From assembly GCA_019448385.1 (NCBI GenBank), contig JAGTXO010000102.1:1-32500 (forward strand): a stretch of 32,500 bases of DNA, given 5' to 3'. Source of the stretch: Diacronema lutheri. Its lineage: Eukaryota > Haptophyta > Pavlovophyceae > Pavlovales > Pavlovaceae. The position numbers were made by a program, and so were the translations under genes. This document shows positions 10,275 to 19,447 of this stretch, piece by piece. The stretch's first letter is position 1. Every line of letters begins with the position of its first letter. Below the pieces are notes generated by a model. That model saw only the letters and a list, made by a program, of their open reading frames with translations, was not told the DNA's origin and made no database searches.

Positions 10275-12619
10275 TGCGGGTATGCCCTCCAATGCGGGTA
10301 TGCCCTCCAATATGCCCTCCGCGCTGCGCACGCCATGCGCAGGCGAGCAGGCGCTGACTCACCCGCCACCTCGCTGCGTGCGTCCGCCCACTGGCCACAC
10401 TGCGAGCAGGCGCTGACTCACCCGCCACCTCGCTGCGTGCGTCCGCCCACTGGCCACACTGCGAGCAGGCGCTGACTCACCCGCCTAGGCTCGAGCAGCG
10501 AAGTGAGCTGGCGCAAAATGAGGGGCGCGCGCGCCTCGAGCAGCGGCCGGCACTCGGCGAAGCGACCCATCACACGGCCGAGTGCAACGGTAAAGTAACC
10601 GCGCTGCGCGGCTAGGCGCGCAATCACCTGCAGCGAATGGGCGGACGGGGCGATGGCGGACGGGGCGATGGCGGCCCGGCGGGCCGATGGCGCGACCCAC
10701 GGGTGCGTTACACGGGGCAAGGGGGCGGGGCGGCGGGCGGTGCGGGGTGGGGCGGGGGCGGGGGCGGGGCGGGGGGGGGGGGGGGGGCGGGGCGGGGCAG
10801 AAGCGGGGCGGGGCGGGGCAGAAGCTGCGCATGGCGCGCGCTCGCAGGCGCTGTGCGCAAAGCTGGCCGGCCAAAGCAGCGCCGCCATCGCTGCACATCC
10901 ACGCGCGGCAGCCCAGGCGGCGTGGCGGGCGCAAGAAGGATCCACCCGGACTCGCGCGGCCCGGCTGCACGCAGGACCGGTGAATTCAGTGGGTCCGGAC
11001 CCAGCCCGGCCAGTGGGTCCGGACTCAGCCCGGCCAGCGGGTCCGGACCCAGCCCGGCCAGTGGGTCCGGACTCAGCCCGGCCAGTGGGTCCGGACTCAG
11101 CCCGGCCAGCGGGTCCGTACCCAGCCCGTACCCAGCCCGTACCCAGCCCGTACCCAGCCCGTACCCAGCCCGTACCCAGCCCGTACCCAGCCCGGCGCTG
11201 GCTGTGTGAGCGTGCGCACGGCGAGAAGGCACGGGGCACGAGCAGACCTCGATGTTGAGGAAGACCACCTCCTCCGATTCATCGCCGAGCGCGTCGAGCA
11301 GCGCAGCCCACAGCGGCTCGGCGTGGCGGAGGAGGGCAGCGGGCCGCTGGCGCAGGAGCGCCGCAATCCACTCGAAGGCCGTCACGCGCGTGCGCACGTG
11401 CTCGGCACGGACGTGCTGCACAAGGGTCGCCAAAATGGCCTCCACGTCAAAGTCAGCCCCCGCCGACGACTGTGCCGGGCGCAGCCGCAGCGCCGCGGCG
11501 GGGGCGGTGTCCGGAGAGGGAGTCCGGCGGGCGGTGTCCGGAGAGGCGGCCCGGCGGGCGGTGTCCGGAAAGGCGGTCCGGCGGGGCGCAGCCGCAGCGC
11601 CGCGGGCGGCGCGGCGCGTGAGGCAACGCGTGGGGCAACGCGTCGTGCGGCACGCAGCGGTGGCGGCTGCCGTCGCTGGTGGGGCGCGCGCCACCGCCGC
11701 TATTGCGCCCCTGCGTGCCAGCGACGGCAGCCGCCGCCGCTGCCGCCATCGCGCCACCGCCTGCGAAGGCTACACGCGGGGGATGCCCCGCTTTCGCCCC
11801 TCTCTATGTCCCCCCCCCCCCCCCCCCCAACCCCTTCTCGCCCCTCACCTGTGGATGCCCCGCTTTCGCCCCTCTCTATGTCCCCCCCCCCCCCCCCAAC
11901 CCCTTCTCGCCCCTCACCGGGGGATGCCCCGCTTTCGCCCCTCTCTATGTCCCCCCCCCCCCCCCCCCCCAACCCCTTCTCGCCCCTCACGCGGGGGATA
12001 CCCCGCTTTCGCCCCTCTCTATGTCCCCCCCCCCCCCCCCCCCCCAACCCCTTCTCGCCCCTCACCTGGGGATGCCCCGCTTTCGCCCCTCTCTATGTCC
12101 CCCCCCCCCCCCCCCCCAACCCCTTCTCGCCCCTCACCGGGGGATGCCCCGCTTTCGCCCCTCTCTATGTCCCCCCCCCCCCCCCCAACCCCCCAACCCC
12201 TTCTCGCCCCTCACCGGGGGATGCCCCGCTATCGCCCCTCTCTATGTCCCCCCCCCCCCCCCAACCCCTTCTCGCCCCTCACGCGGGGGATACCCCGCTT
12301 TCGCCCCTCTCTATGTCCCCCCCCCCCCCCCCCCCCCCCAACCCCTTCTCGCCCCTCACCTGGGGATGCCCCGCTTTCGCCCCTCTCTATGTCCCCCCCC
12401 CCCCCCCCCCCCAACCCCCCAACCCCTTCTCGCCCCTCACCGGGGGATGCCCCGCTATCGCCCCTCTCTATGTCCCCCCCCCCCCCCCCAACCCCTTCTC
12501 GCCCCTCACGCGGGGGATGCCCCGCTTTCGCCCCTCTCTATGTCCCCCCCCCCCCCCCCCCCCCCCCAACCCCTTCTCGCCCCTCACGCGGGGGATGCCC
12601 CGCTTTCGCCCCTCTCTAT

Positions 12620-12654
<35 letters not shown>

Positions 12655-14368
12655 CCCCTTCTCGCCCCTCACCTGGAGCAGCGCGCGCAGCGCCCGGTCG
12701 GTCTGCGCCGCCGCGTCAGAGATCTCGTCCTCGCCGTGGGAGATGGAACGGAGGGTGGCGCCGAGGATGGCGGGGCAGAAAGGAAGAAGCTGCGGCTTGC
12801 CCAGCGAGAGGAAGGCGTGCAGCCACGTAAGCGCCGTCAACCTCGAGAAGCGATCGCGCGAGGCACAGTGCTGCACCAGGATGGCGACGACAGGTTCGTA
12901 CTCGAGGGCGGACGCCTGCCTGCTCTCCTGCCACCGCGCGGCAGCGCCGGGCCAACGGGGTGCGCGACACGCGCGTCGGCGGCCGGCCGCGCGCGCTGCG
13001 GGCGGGAACGCCGACAGGGGGCTCCGCACACCGCAAGTCGACGCGGCGCGTCGTAAAAGCCCCCCTTTCCCCCCAACTCACACCCACACTCACACTCACA
13101 CCCACACCCAGACCCACACCCACACTCACACCCACACCCACACCCACACCCACACTCACACCCATACTCACACCCACACCCACACCCACACCCACACCCA
13201 CACCCCACCCCACCCCAGAGTCGCGGCAAGCCGACCCCTCCCGCTCCTCCGCGCCGTCTCAAGAGCGCACGCGTTGCCCAGCGCGCCCGCCCCTGCCAAG
13301 AGCGCACGCGCGCGCACCTGCAAAAAGTCGTATAGCACCGCGTAGGCCTGTTGACGAATCTCCTTGTTCGCATCGGAGAGCATGTGGAAAAGTCCGTCGA
13401 AAAAGTCCGGCAGGTGGCTGAGCATGTCAATGTCAGGTACCGAGTCGAGGATGGCGATCCAGCCGATGAGGAACTGGCGCGTGTACGAGTTGGCGACGAA
13501 GATCCGACGGCGGAGGAGCGGCATGAACGCACCGAGATTAAAAGTCTCCGCCTCGGCGACGATGTCCTTCATCAGGCGGTCGAGCAGCTGGAAGCCGTTC
13601 TGCACGCCCAGGTCTGTGTCCGCGCTCAGTTTGTATAGCGCTTCAAAGATGTCGTTGAAATGCGCCACCGTGTGCGAGCGAGCGACCTGCGCCCGGGCGG
13701 AGGGGGCGGCCACCCAATCGGTGCGCGCGCCCACGAGCGCGCTCGGCGCGCGCGCTGTGGCAGCCGCGCGGCACGCGGACCGACGGCGCCCGGCGCACGG
13801 CCGCGCCGACTGCGCGCCGCGCGCGCCGGGCGCCGCGCCCGCGCGCCGTGGGCTGCTCGCCGGGGGCCGGCCGCGCGCGCGCGCGCGCGCGCGCGCGCGC
13901 TGGCGGCCGTGCAACGTCGCCACCGCTCGCGCGCCGAGCCGCGCGCGGCCAGCGCCGGCGCATCGCGCGCGCGCCGCCGCGCGGCGCGGCGTGTGGGGCG
14001 GCGCGCGCCTTGGCGACGTTGTACAGCGACTCGCACGCGTAGTACCGGACGCGGCAGTCCGGGTCGCAGAAGGCGGCGAGGACGGGCGGCAGGATCTCGG
14101 GCAGGAAGCGCGGCAGGTCGTCGCGCAGTCCGATCGCCACGCCCGCGAGCGCGTGCAGCGCGCCCTTGCGCACGTTCGGATGCGGCGACGCGGCGAGGTC
14201 GTGCGCGACGTAGTGGACGACGTCGCGCACGCGCTCGTGCTGGCCGGCGTCGCGAAGCTCCTTGATGGCCTGCTCGATCTCCAGTGCCGCGCCCTTGCGC
14301 TTCTCGTACTCCTTCTGCCCGAGGCTGCGCAGCAGGTGCGGCGAGAGCAGGTCGCCGCCGCCCGGCAT
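8010..14368 (-). CDS. VAC14: VAC14, scaffold of the PIKfyve/Fab1 complex
   Basis: Nine minus-strand exons: 14009-14368, 13318-13686, 12673-12927, 11248-11469 (perhaps to 11760), 10481-10627, 9275-9712, 9070-9129, 8772-8921 and 8010-8270. They give 753 residues, or 850 with the longer exon 4 (human about 782). Landmarks in family order: YEKRKGAALEIE and RVRYYACESLYNVAK (exon 1), LLDRLMKDIV and RQFLIGWI (2), LTALTWLHAFL (3), DESEEVV (4), LILRQLTSLLE (5), YAAWCHAPVALLSLCLL (6), VQLLEAPVF and ALYGLLMLLPQ (8). VAC14 is a HEAT-repeat protein that assembles Fab1/PIKfyve and Fig4 on endolysosomes to control PI(3,5)P2. Exon 6 carries a Gly/Ala insert. Intron 1 is GC-AG (GCGCGC); the others are GT-AG. 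The exon 3 acceptor could lie 12 nt further in. Confidence 0.92.
8389..8527. repeat. 13-bp tandem array in VAC14 intron 8
   Basis: About eleven units of catgtttcgcgcg, one with a cgtg variant, lie near the acceptor of intron 8. A 37-nt C run (8596-8632) follows on the plus strand; it is poly-G in the VAC14 transcript. Confidence 0.9.
8692..8766. repeat. 16-bp array abutting a VAC14 splice donor (intron 8)
   Basis: Nearly five units of gcgcgaaacggctgca end a few bases from the intron 8 donor (GT at 8770-8771, read on the minus strand). Each unit contains CTGCAG. Confidence 0.88.
9717..9806. repeat. 11-bp array at the VAC14 intron 5 acceptor
   Basis: About eight units of ggcggttgggc run up to the acceptor before exon 6. 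In transcript sense the unit is gcccaaccgcc, pyrimidine-rich with a CCAAC core, so the array may serve as the polypyrimidine and branch-site region. Confidence 0.85.
9969..10312. repeat. atgcgggtatgc array with variable C runs (VAC14 intron 5)
   Basis: About 14 copies of aatgcgggtatgccc are separated by C runs of very different length, up to 51 nt at 10221-10271. In transcript sense the core has neither AG nor GT. Run-length differences suggest slippage on top of unit duplication. Confidence 0.9.
10346..10486 (-). repeat. 59-bp repeat carrying the VAC14 intron 5 splice donor
   Basis: The segment gcgctgactcacccgcc recurs at 10410 and 10469 after 10351, a 59-bp period. In transcript sense each copy begins GGGTGAGTCAGCGCC. 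The exon-proximal copy is the real donor of exon 5 (GT at 10479-10480, read on the minus strand); the others are decoys inside the intron. Confidence 0.88.
10986..11192. repeat. 24-bp and 11-bp tandem arrays in VAC14 intron 4
   Basis: About five 24-bp units with alternating ggact/ggacc and agtggg/agcggg variants (about 10987-11110) pass into about eight copies of agcccgtaccc. A G-rich stretch at 10737-10818 in the same intron has four or more G tracts on the plus strand and could form quadruplexes. Confidence 0.85.
11773..12672 (-). repeat. 12-unit array of about 70-80 bp seeded at the VAC14 exon 3 donor
   Basis: Twelve units each contain ctctctatgtc, a C run of variable length, aaccccttctcgcccctcac and a gggatgccccgc segment. 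In transcript sense each unit opens with GTGAGGGGCGAG, and the last is the real exon 3 donor (GT at 12671-12672). Some internal junctions read CCCCAGGTGAGG or CAGGTGAGG, which look like an acceptor joined to a donor. Confidence 0.9.
13078..13214. repeat. cacacc/cacact satellite in VAC14 intron 2
   Basis: Roughly 23 hexamers of cacacc or cacact; the transcript strand is GT-rich (gtgtgg). It begins about 100 bp inside the donor of exon 2. Confidence 0.92.
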
Positions 14369-14499
14369 CGTTGCGAGTCCTGCCGCGCGTGACCACGGCC
14401 GCGCATGTGACGCGCGTCACACGCGCACACGTCTCGCCGACTTTGCCGAGGCTCAATCAGCGCCCCGCGCTGGGACGCCGTTGCCGCGCGCAGCCCGCC
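14369..14499. promoter_or_regulatory. Bidirectional VAC14 / ankyrin-protein promoter
   Basis: Only 131 bp separate the two divergent ATGs. The gap contains the perfect 14-bp palindrome GTGACGCGCGTCAC (14407-14420), i.e. two TGACG half-sites facing each other, plus gactttgccgaggctcaatc without a TATA box. A bZIP-type site serving both genes is an inference. Confidence 0.5.
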
Positions 14500-16095
14500 A
14501 TGTTCCCGAGCACGCGGCAGAGCTCGTTCAACGCGTCCGCTTCCGCGTGGGATGCGATCCACCGCGACGACGCGCCCGCCCTCGCGCTCGCCGACTTTGA
14601 CCCGCGCGCGACGCGCGGCGGCGAGCAGACGGCGCTCCATTACGCGTGCGAGCACGACGCGCACCGCTGCGCGGCGTGGCTGGTGAAGCAGCAGGGCGTC
14701 GACGTGGACGTGCAGGACGCGCAGCTGCGCACGCCCTTCCTCCTCGCCTGCGAGAACCGCGCGTACAAGACCATCGCGATCCTCGCGCGCACGGACGGCG
14801 TCGATCTGCGCGCGGCGAGCAAGCAGGAGCGGACGGCGCTGCACATGCTCGCGTCGAGCGACGAGGCGCTGCCGACGATCGGAATGCTGCTCGACCTAGG
14901 CCTCGACGGCGGTGCCGTCTCCTCCGACGGCCTCACCCCGCTCCACGTCGCCGTCGGGCACGATGCGATTGGCGCCGCGACTCTGCTGCTCGACCGCGGC
15001 TTCTCCGTGTGGAAGACGGGCGCGGGCCGGCGCGCGACGCCGCTCGTGCCGTTCGCGCTGAGCAAGGGCGCGCACGCGTGCGCGGCGCTGCTCGTCGAGC
15101 GCGGCGCGCCGCTCGGCGCGCTCGACACGGAGGGCCGCTCCGTCGCGCACCTCGCGGTGAGGGAGGGGGCGCCATGCCTGCCCGCCATCCTCGCGCGCGC
15201 GGCCGAGCTCGACCTCGACGCGCGCGATCGCGCGGGGCGCGCGGCGCTGCACTACGCGGTCGCGACGGGCTCGGCCGAGCGCGCCGCCCTGCTCCTCCAG
15301 CACGGCGCCGAGATCGACGCGGAGGACGGCGCGGGCATGACGGCGTTGCACGTCGCGTGCTGCACGGGCGAGGCAGAGGCCGCCGCGCTCCTGCTCGGCA
15401 AGGGCGCGCGCGTGGGCGCCGCCGACCGCGTGGGCAACACGCCGCTGCACTGGGCGTGCCAGCGCGGCTCGGAGGCGTGCGCGCGTCTCCTCCTCGACCA
15501 CGGCGCCGACGCGGACTGTGCGAACGCCGCCGGCCTCTCTCCCGTGGCGCTCACGCACGACCCTGCGCTCGCCGCGCTCTTCACGGCGCGCGCGGACGGC
15601 ACAGAGGCGCACGCGCGCGCCGGCGAGCGCGGCAAGCGCAGCGCTGGCGCGCCCGACGAGCCGGGGGCGGCCGGCGGCAAGCGCGCACGCGCCGGCACGG
15701 CCGGCGCGGCCGTGGCGGCCGGCGGCGCGGCCGGCGCGCCGCCGGCGTGCGTCGACGGTTTCGTCAAGGCGTTCAACGCGGGCAGCGTGGACGCGATGGC
15801 CGAGCTCTTCGCGCCGGCCGGCTCGCTCGACGACGGCGCCGGCTCCGTCGCCGTCGGCAAGGAGGCGGTGCTCGCCAAGCTGCGCGAGGTCATCGGCGGC
15901 GCTGGCGCGCGCTTCGCCGTCAACGCGCGGCATTACTCGACGGCGACGGCGACGGCGGCGATCGAGGGGCGCCTGTCGCGCGGCAAGGGCGCGGCGACGC
16001 GCGGCTCGACCGCCAAGGACACGGTCGTGCTCGTCACCGCCGACGCGGACGGGCTGATCGCCAAGGCCAAGATCTACTCGGTCGAGCCCCTCTGA
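14500..16095 (+). CDS. Ankyrin-repeat protein with C-terminal NTF2/SnoaL-like domain
   Basis: The gene is a single exon of 531 residues. Ankyrin repeats run from about 45 to 375, with repeated TALHYACEHD, TALHMLAS, TPLHVAVGHD, AALHYAVATG, TALHVACCTG and TPLHWACQRG cores about 33 residues apart. An Ala/Gly/Lys-rich linker with a basic KRARA patch follows. Residues about 417-531 (VDGFVKAFNAGSVDAMAELF through AKIYSVEPL) resemble the SnoaL/NTF2-like fold, a small cone-shaped domain used as an enzyme or dimerisation unit. The function is unknown; the ankyrin part suggests protein binding. I chose the ATG at 14500 because an earlier in-frame ATG lies inside VAC14 exon 1 on the other strand. The channel gene 302 bp downstream on the same strand also has ankyrin-like sequence. 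Confidence 0.88.
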   Translation: MFPSTRQSSFNASASAWDAIHRDDAPALALADFDPRATRGGEQTALHYACEHDAHRCAAWLVKQQGVDVDVQDAQLRTPFLLACENRAYKTIAILARTDGVDLRAASKQERTALHMLASSDEALPTIGMLLDLGLDGGAVSSDGLTPLHVAVGHDAIGAATLLLDRGFSVWKTGAGRRATPLVPFALSKGAHACAALLVERGAPLGALDTEGRSVAHLAVREGAPCLPAILARAAELDLDARDRAGRAALHYAVATGSAERAALLLQHGAEIDAEDGAGMTALHVACCTGEAEAAALLLGKGARVGAADRVGNTPLHWACQRGSEACARLLLDHGADADCANAAGLSPVALTHDPALAALFTARADGTEAHARAGERGKRSAGAPDEPGAAGGKRARAGTAGAAVAAGGAAGAPPACVDGFVKAFNAGSVDAMAELFAPAGSLDDGAGSVAVGKEAVLAKLREVIGGAGARFAVNARHYSTATATAAIEGRLSRGKGAATRGSTAKDTVVLVTADADGLIAKAKIYSVEPL

Positions 16096-16397
16096 GCGCG
16101 CGTCGGGGGGAGGGCGCGTCGGGCGGTGGTAAGGGCCGAGCGGTGGCTGGCCGCCATCTCAAGGGCGGCGATGCAGGATCCGCCGGTGGGCGGAAAACAC
16201 TCCGCTGCGGCTCCCCCTGCTGCCCCTGATGAGGACCCACGTAGCTTCCCGAGGACCCCCCGAGGATCCGCCGTTGGTCTCTCCGTGAGTGTCTCGTAGT
16301 CGTACGACCGTGGTCGTGCATCGCCGATGCTGCAAAAATAATCGAAACCAACGGCGCCCAGTTTTGGCCGCGCCGCGCTAGTGCAGCACGCGTCATC
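16096..16397 (+). promoter_or_regulatory. Gap between the ankyrin protein and the channel gene
   Basis: These 302 bp have lower GC than their surroundings near the 3' side (gcaaaaataatcgaaaccaa). They hold the palindrome GTCGTACGAC (about 16299-16308) and an inexact repeat of gaggatccgcc. No gene is seen. It is the likely promoter of the channel. Confidence 0.35.
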
Positions 16398-19300
16398 ATG
16401 GGGCTGTACGACTTCTTCTTTCCCATCCAGGAGGGCGAGGTGGTCGATGCAGAGGCCAAGGGGCTGTGGCTGCCAGGCAAGGTGACGCACGTCGTCCGGC
16501 AAGAGGGCCGCGAGACGCTCTATTCGGTGCGGCGCGCAAGCTGCGCGCCGCGTCGCAGGAGCGAGCGCGCGCGCGCGATCGTCGCGACCGGTCGCAATTC
16601 GCGCGCGCGCGCACGCTGGCGCGCGCCGGTGGTCGCCAGGTGGATTACGACGAATATCAGGAGGAGGACGGCCTCGTCGGCGCGCGCATCCGCCGGCGCA
16701 CGGCGTTCAACCGCGTCATGTCGGCGCTGCTCGCGTACACGATCGGCTTCCCACCCGGCACGCGCGTCGTCGCGGACCGATTCGGCCGCGGCGCGTGGCA
16801 GACGGGCGTGATCAACAAGGTTTTGCGCAACGGTACGCGCGCGCGCGCGTACGCGCGCGCCGCGCGACCGCATCCTGCCGGGCGCGCGCGTGACGCGCGC
16901 GGCATCCGCGCCCGTAGGGCTCTACGACGTCGAGTACGACGAGGGTCAGCTCGAGGAGAACGTGGCGCCGGCGCGCATCCGTATTGCGCCCGGCGGCCTC
17001 GACCTCTTCGCTTCGCTCTCGCACCTGCTCGTCGCGACGTTCACTGCGCGCGGCCGGCTGCGCGCGATGGGCATTGAGTACGACGAGGTGGGCGAGAACC
17101 ACACGGTACCAACGCGGTACAGCGTGGGGGACAAGGTGGTGCTCTTCGGGCGGAACGGCGTGTTCACCGTCACCGGCTTTGCCGGCTCGTCCGACGCGAC
17201 GATCACGCTCATCGGCCTCGCGCGCGACAAAGTCGACGCGGCCGACGACGACTCGGCCGGCCGGCCGGCGCAGCCGTCGACGATTGTCGCGGGCGAGGAG
17301 GGCGCACGCAAGGCGATGAAGAAGAAGAAGAAGCTGTCCTCGCTCGCGAACGACGATCTCAAGCCGATGCAGCTCTACTACCCGCAGGCCTCGTGGCGCC
17401 TCGCCGAGATCCAGAACGAGCAGGTGGGCGCGACCGTCTTCTGCCGGCGCGGCGGTGACGACAACGAGGACGGCAAGCAGGAGCGCGCGGTGATCGTGTC
17501 CAAGGTGGAGGTGATGGCTGAGAAGCGCGTGCCTGGCACGTCGACGCTGCTCGACCCGTTCGGCCGCTTCTTCTCCTCCGCCGTGCCCGTCTTCGACCCG
17601 ATGCGCTCGACCTACGTCGTGCGCTACGTTGCCGACGGCGCGACGGAGCGGCAGGTGGCCAAGAACGTGCTCTCGGTGACGGCGGACACGGCGCCGCTCG
17701 CGGAGGGCGAGCCGCGGTACGCGATCGGCGAGACGGTCACGTACGCCAAGAAGATGTCCGCGGACGCGAGCGGCGACGGTTCGACGGAGGGCTCGGACCA
17801 GTGGCTCAAGATCACGGAGGTGATCCGCAACCAGCTCACTTACAACGTCATCTTCGAAGACGGCGACCGCGAGCCCAACCTGACGGCCGCGGACGTGCGC
17901 GTGCGCGCCGTCGCGACCTTTGCCGTCGACGAGCGCGTCGAGGTCAACTTCAAGAACACGGGCCGTCTCGCGTTGGCCAAGGTGGTGTTCGTGTCCGAGC
18001 CGAACGAGTTTGGCGTCACGCTGTACGACGTCGCGTACGAGCTGGGCGGCGAGGAGGAGGAAGACGTGGACCCGACGCGCATCTTCAAGGCGCGGCAGCC
18101 CGCGCGACTCAAGCGCAAGGCGGCCGTCTACGCCAGGCGCCGCGCGAACGGCGCGTGGTACGCGGGCTCCGTGTCGGAGGTGAAGGCGGCGCTGCTCTAC
18201 CGCTGCGCGTACATGTACTCGCACATCGACGAGGTGACGGGCGCGCGGATCGAGCAGGGCACGATGGTCGCGGTGCTCGAGGACGACCTCGACTCGCCGC
18301 TCAAGCCGATGCGCTACACGGACGCCGAGGGCGCGCTGTACCGCGCGATCAACCTGGCCATGTTTGGGCGCGTCGACGGCGAGTCGCTCCGTCAGCCGCC
18401 GCGCGTGCTCACGTCCGAGCAGCGGAGCGAGCTCGCCGATCTGTGCGAGCAGCACACGGAGGAGTTCTGGAACGCGCTCGACCCGCAGATTTTCCGCGAC
18501 ATTGACCGCTCCTTCTTGCACACCGTGCGCGACGCGCAGACGGACAAGCGGCGGAGGAATTACATCGACGTCTCGCAGATCGTCTTCGACGCGGTCGCGT
18601 CCGTGCCCGTCGACGCCTTCGACGCGTCGGGTCTCACGCCGCTCTACCTCGCGTGCGTGTACGCGGACGAGCAGATTGCGTGGCACCTCGTCGAGCACGG
18701 CGCCGACCCGCTGATGCCGTGCATCGGCCTCAAGACGCCGTCGCACCTCATCATGGACTCGACCTTCTCCCTCGAGAACGGCCTCGTCGCGTCCGCGCTC
18801 ATGAAGCGGCGCGACTTCCGCCCGGCGAACGACGGGCGGCGGAAGCGCGTACGGTACAACTTTGCACTGCTCAACCCGTCGTTCTACGACCTCGAGCCCA
18901 ACGCCACGCCCAACTGCTTCACGTCCGCCGAGGACATTGCCGACCCGCGCCGCCACCTCGGGCAGGGCATCTCGCCGCTGCGCATGATCGTGCGCGACGG
19001 CCTCTCCGACCTAGTCGACGTGCCCGTCGTCTCGAAGATGCTCGACACGATGTGGAACCGCTTCACCTTCCGCTTCCAGCTCGCCGACGCGCTCTCGGCG
19101 TACGCGACGATCGGCCTCTTCTTGCTGATCACCACGCGCCTCTTCGGGCACGCGCACATGCAGGTGGGCCACCTGCTCGGCGAGTGGGACTGGAAGGAGT
19201 GGCTGCTCGTCGTGATGATGGCTGCAATCATCGTGATCGTCCTCCTCGGCACGCGCGACGAGCTCTATGAGTTCCGCCGCCTCGGCGCGCGCCGCTACTT

Positions 19301-19402
19301 TGGCAACCAGTGGAACGTCCTCGAGGTGCCGCTGCTCAGCGACGCGCGCGTGCGGCGCGCGCGCTCGCTCGCGCTGCCGCCGACGGCATGCGCCCCTCCC
19401 CC

Positions 19403-19447
<45 letters not shown>

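Noticed and set aside
9969-10312. CRISPR-like regular repeats with variable interiors
   Set aside because: The intervals are C homopolymers of varying length, not unique spacers.
11252-13345. Long plus-strand frames rich in PPPP and HTHT opposite VAC14
   Set aside because: They are periodic repeats in VAC14 introns read on the wrong strand; VAC14 exons on the minus strand explain the conserved parts.
14284-14499. Upstream in-frame start for the ankyrin protein
   Set aside because: It overlaps VAC14 exon 1 on the opposite strand and the added residues show no ankyrin character; the 14500 ATG is preferred.
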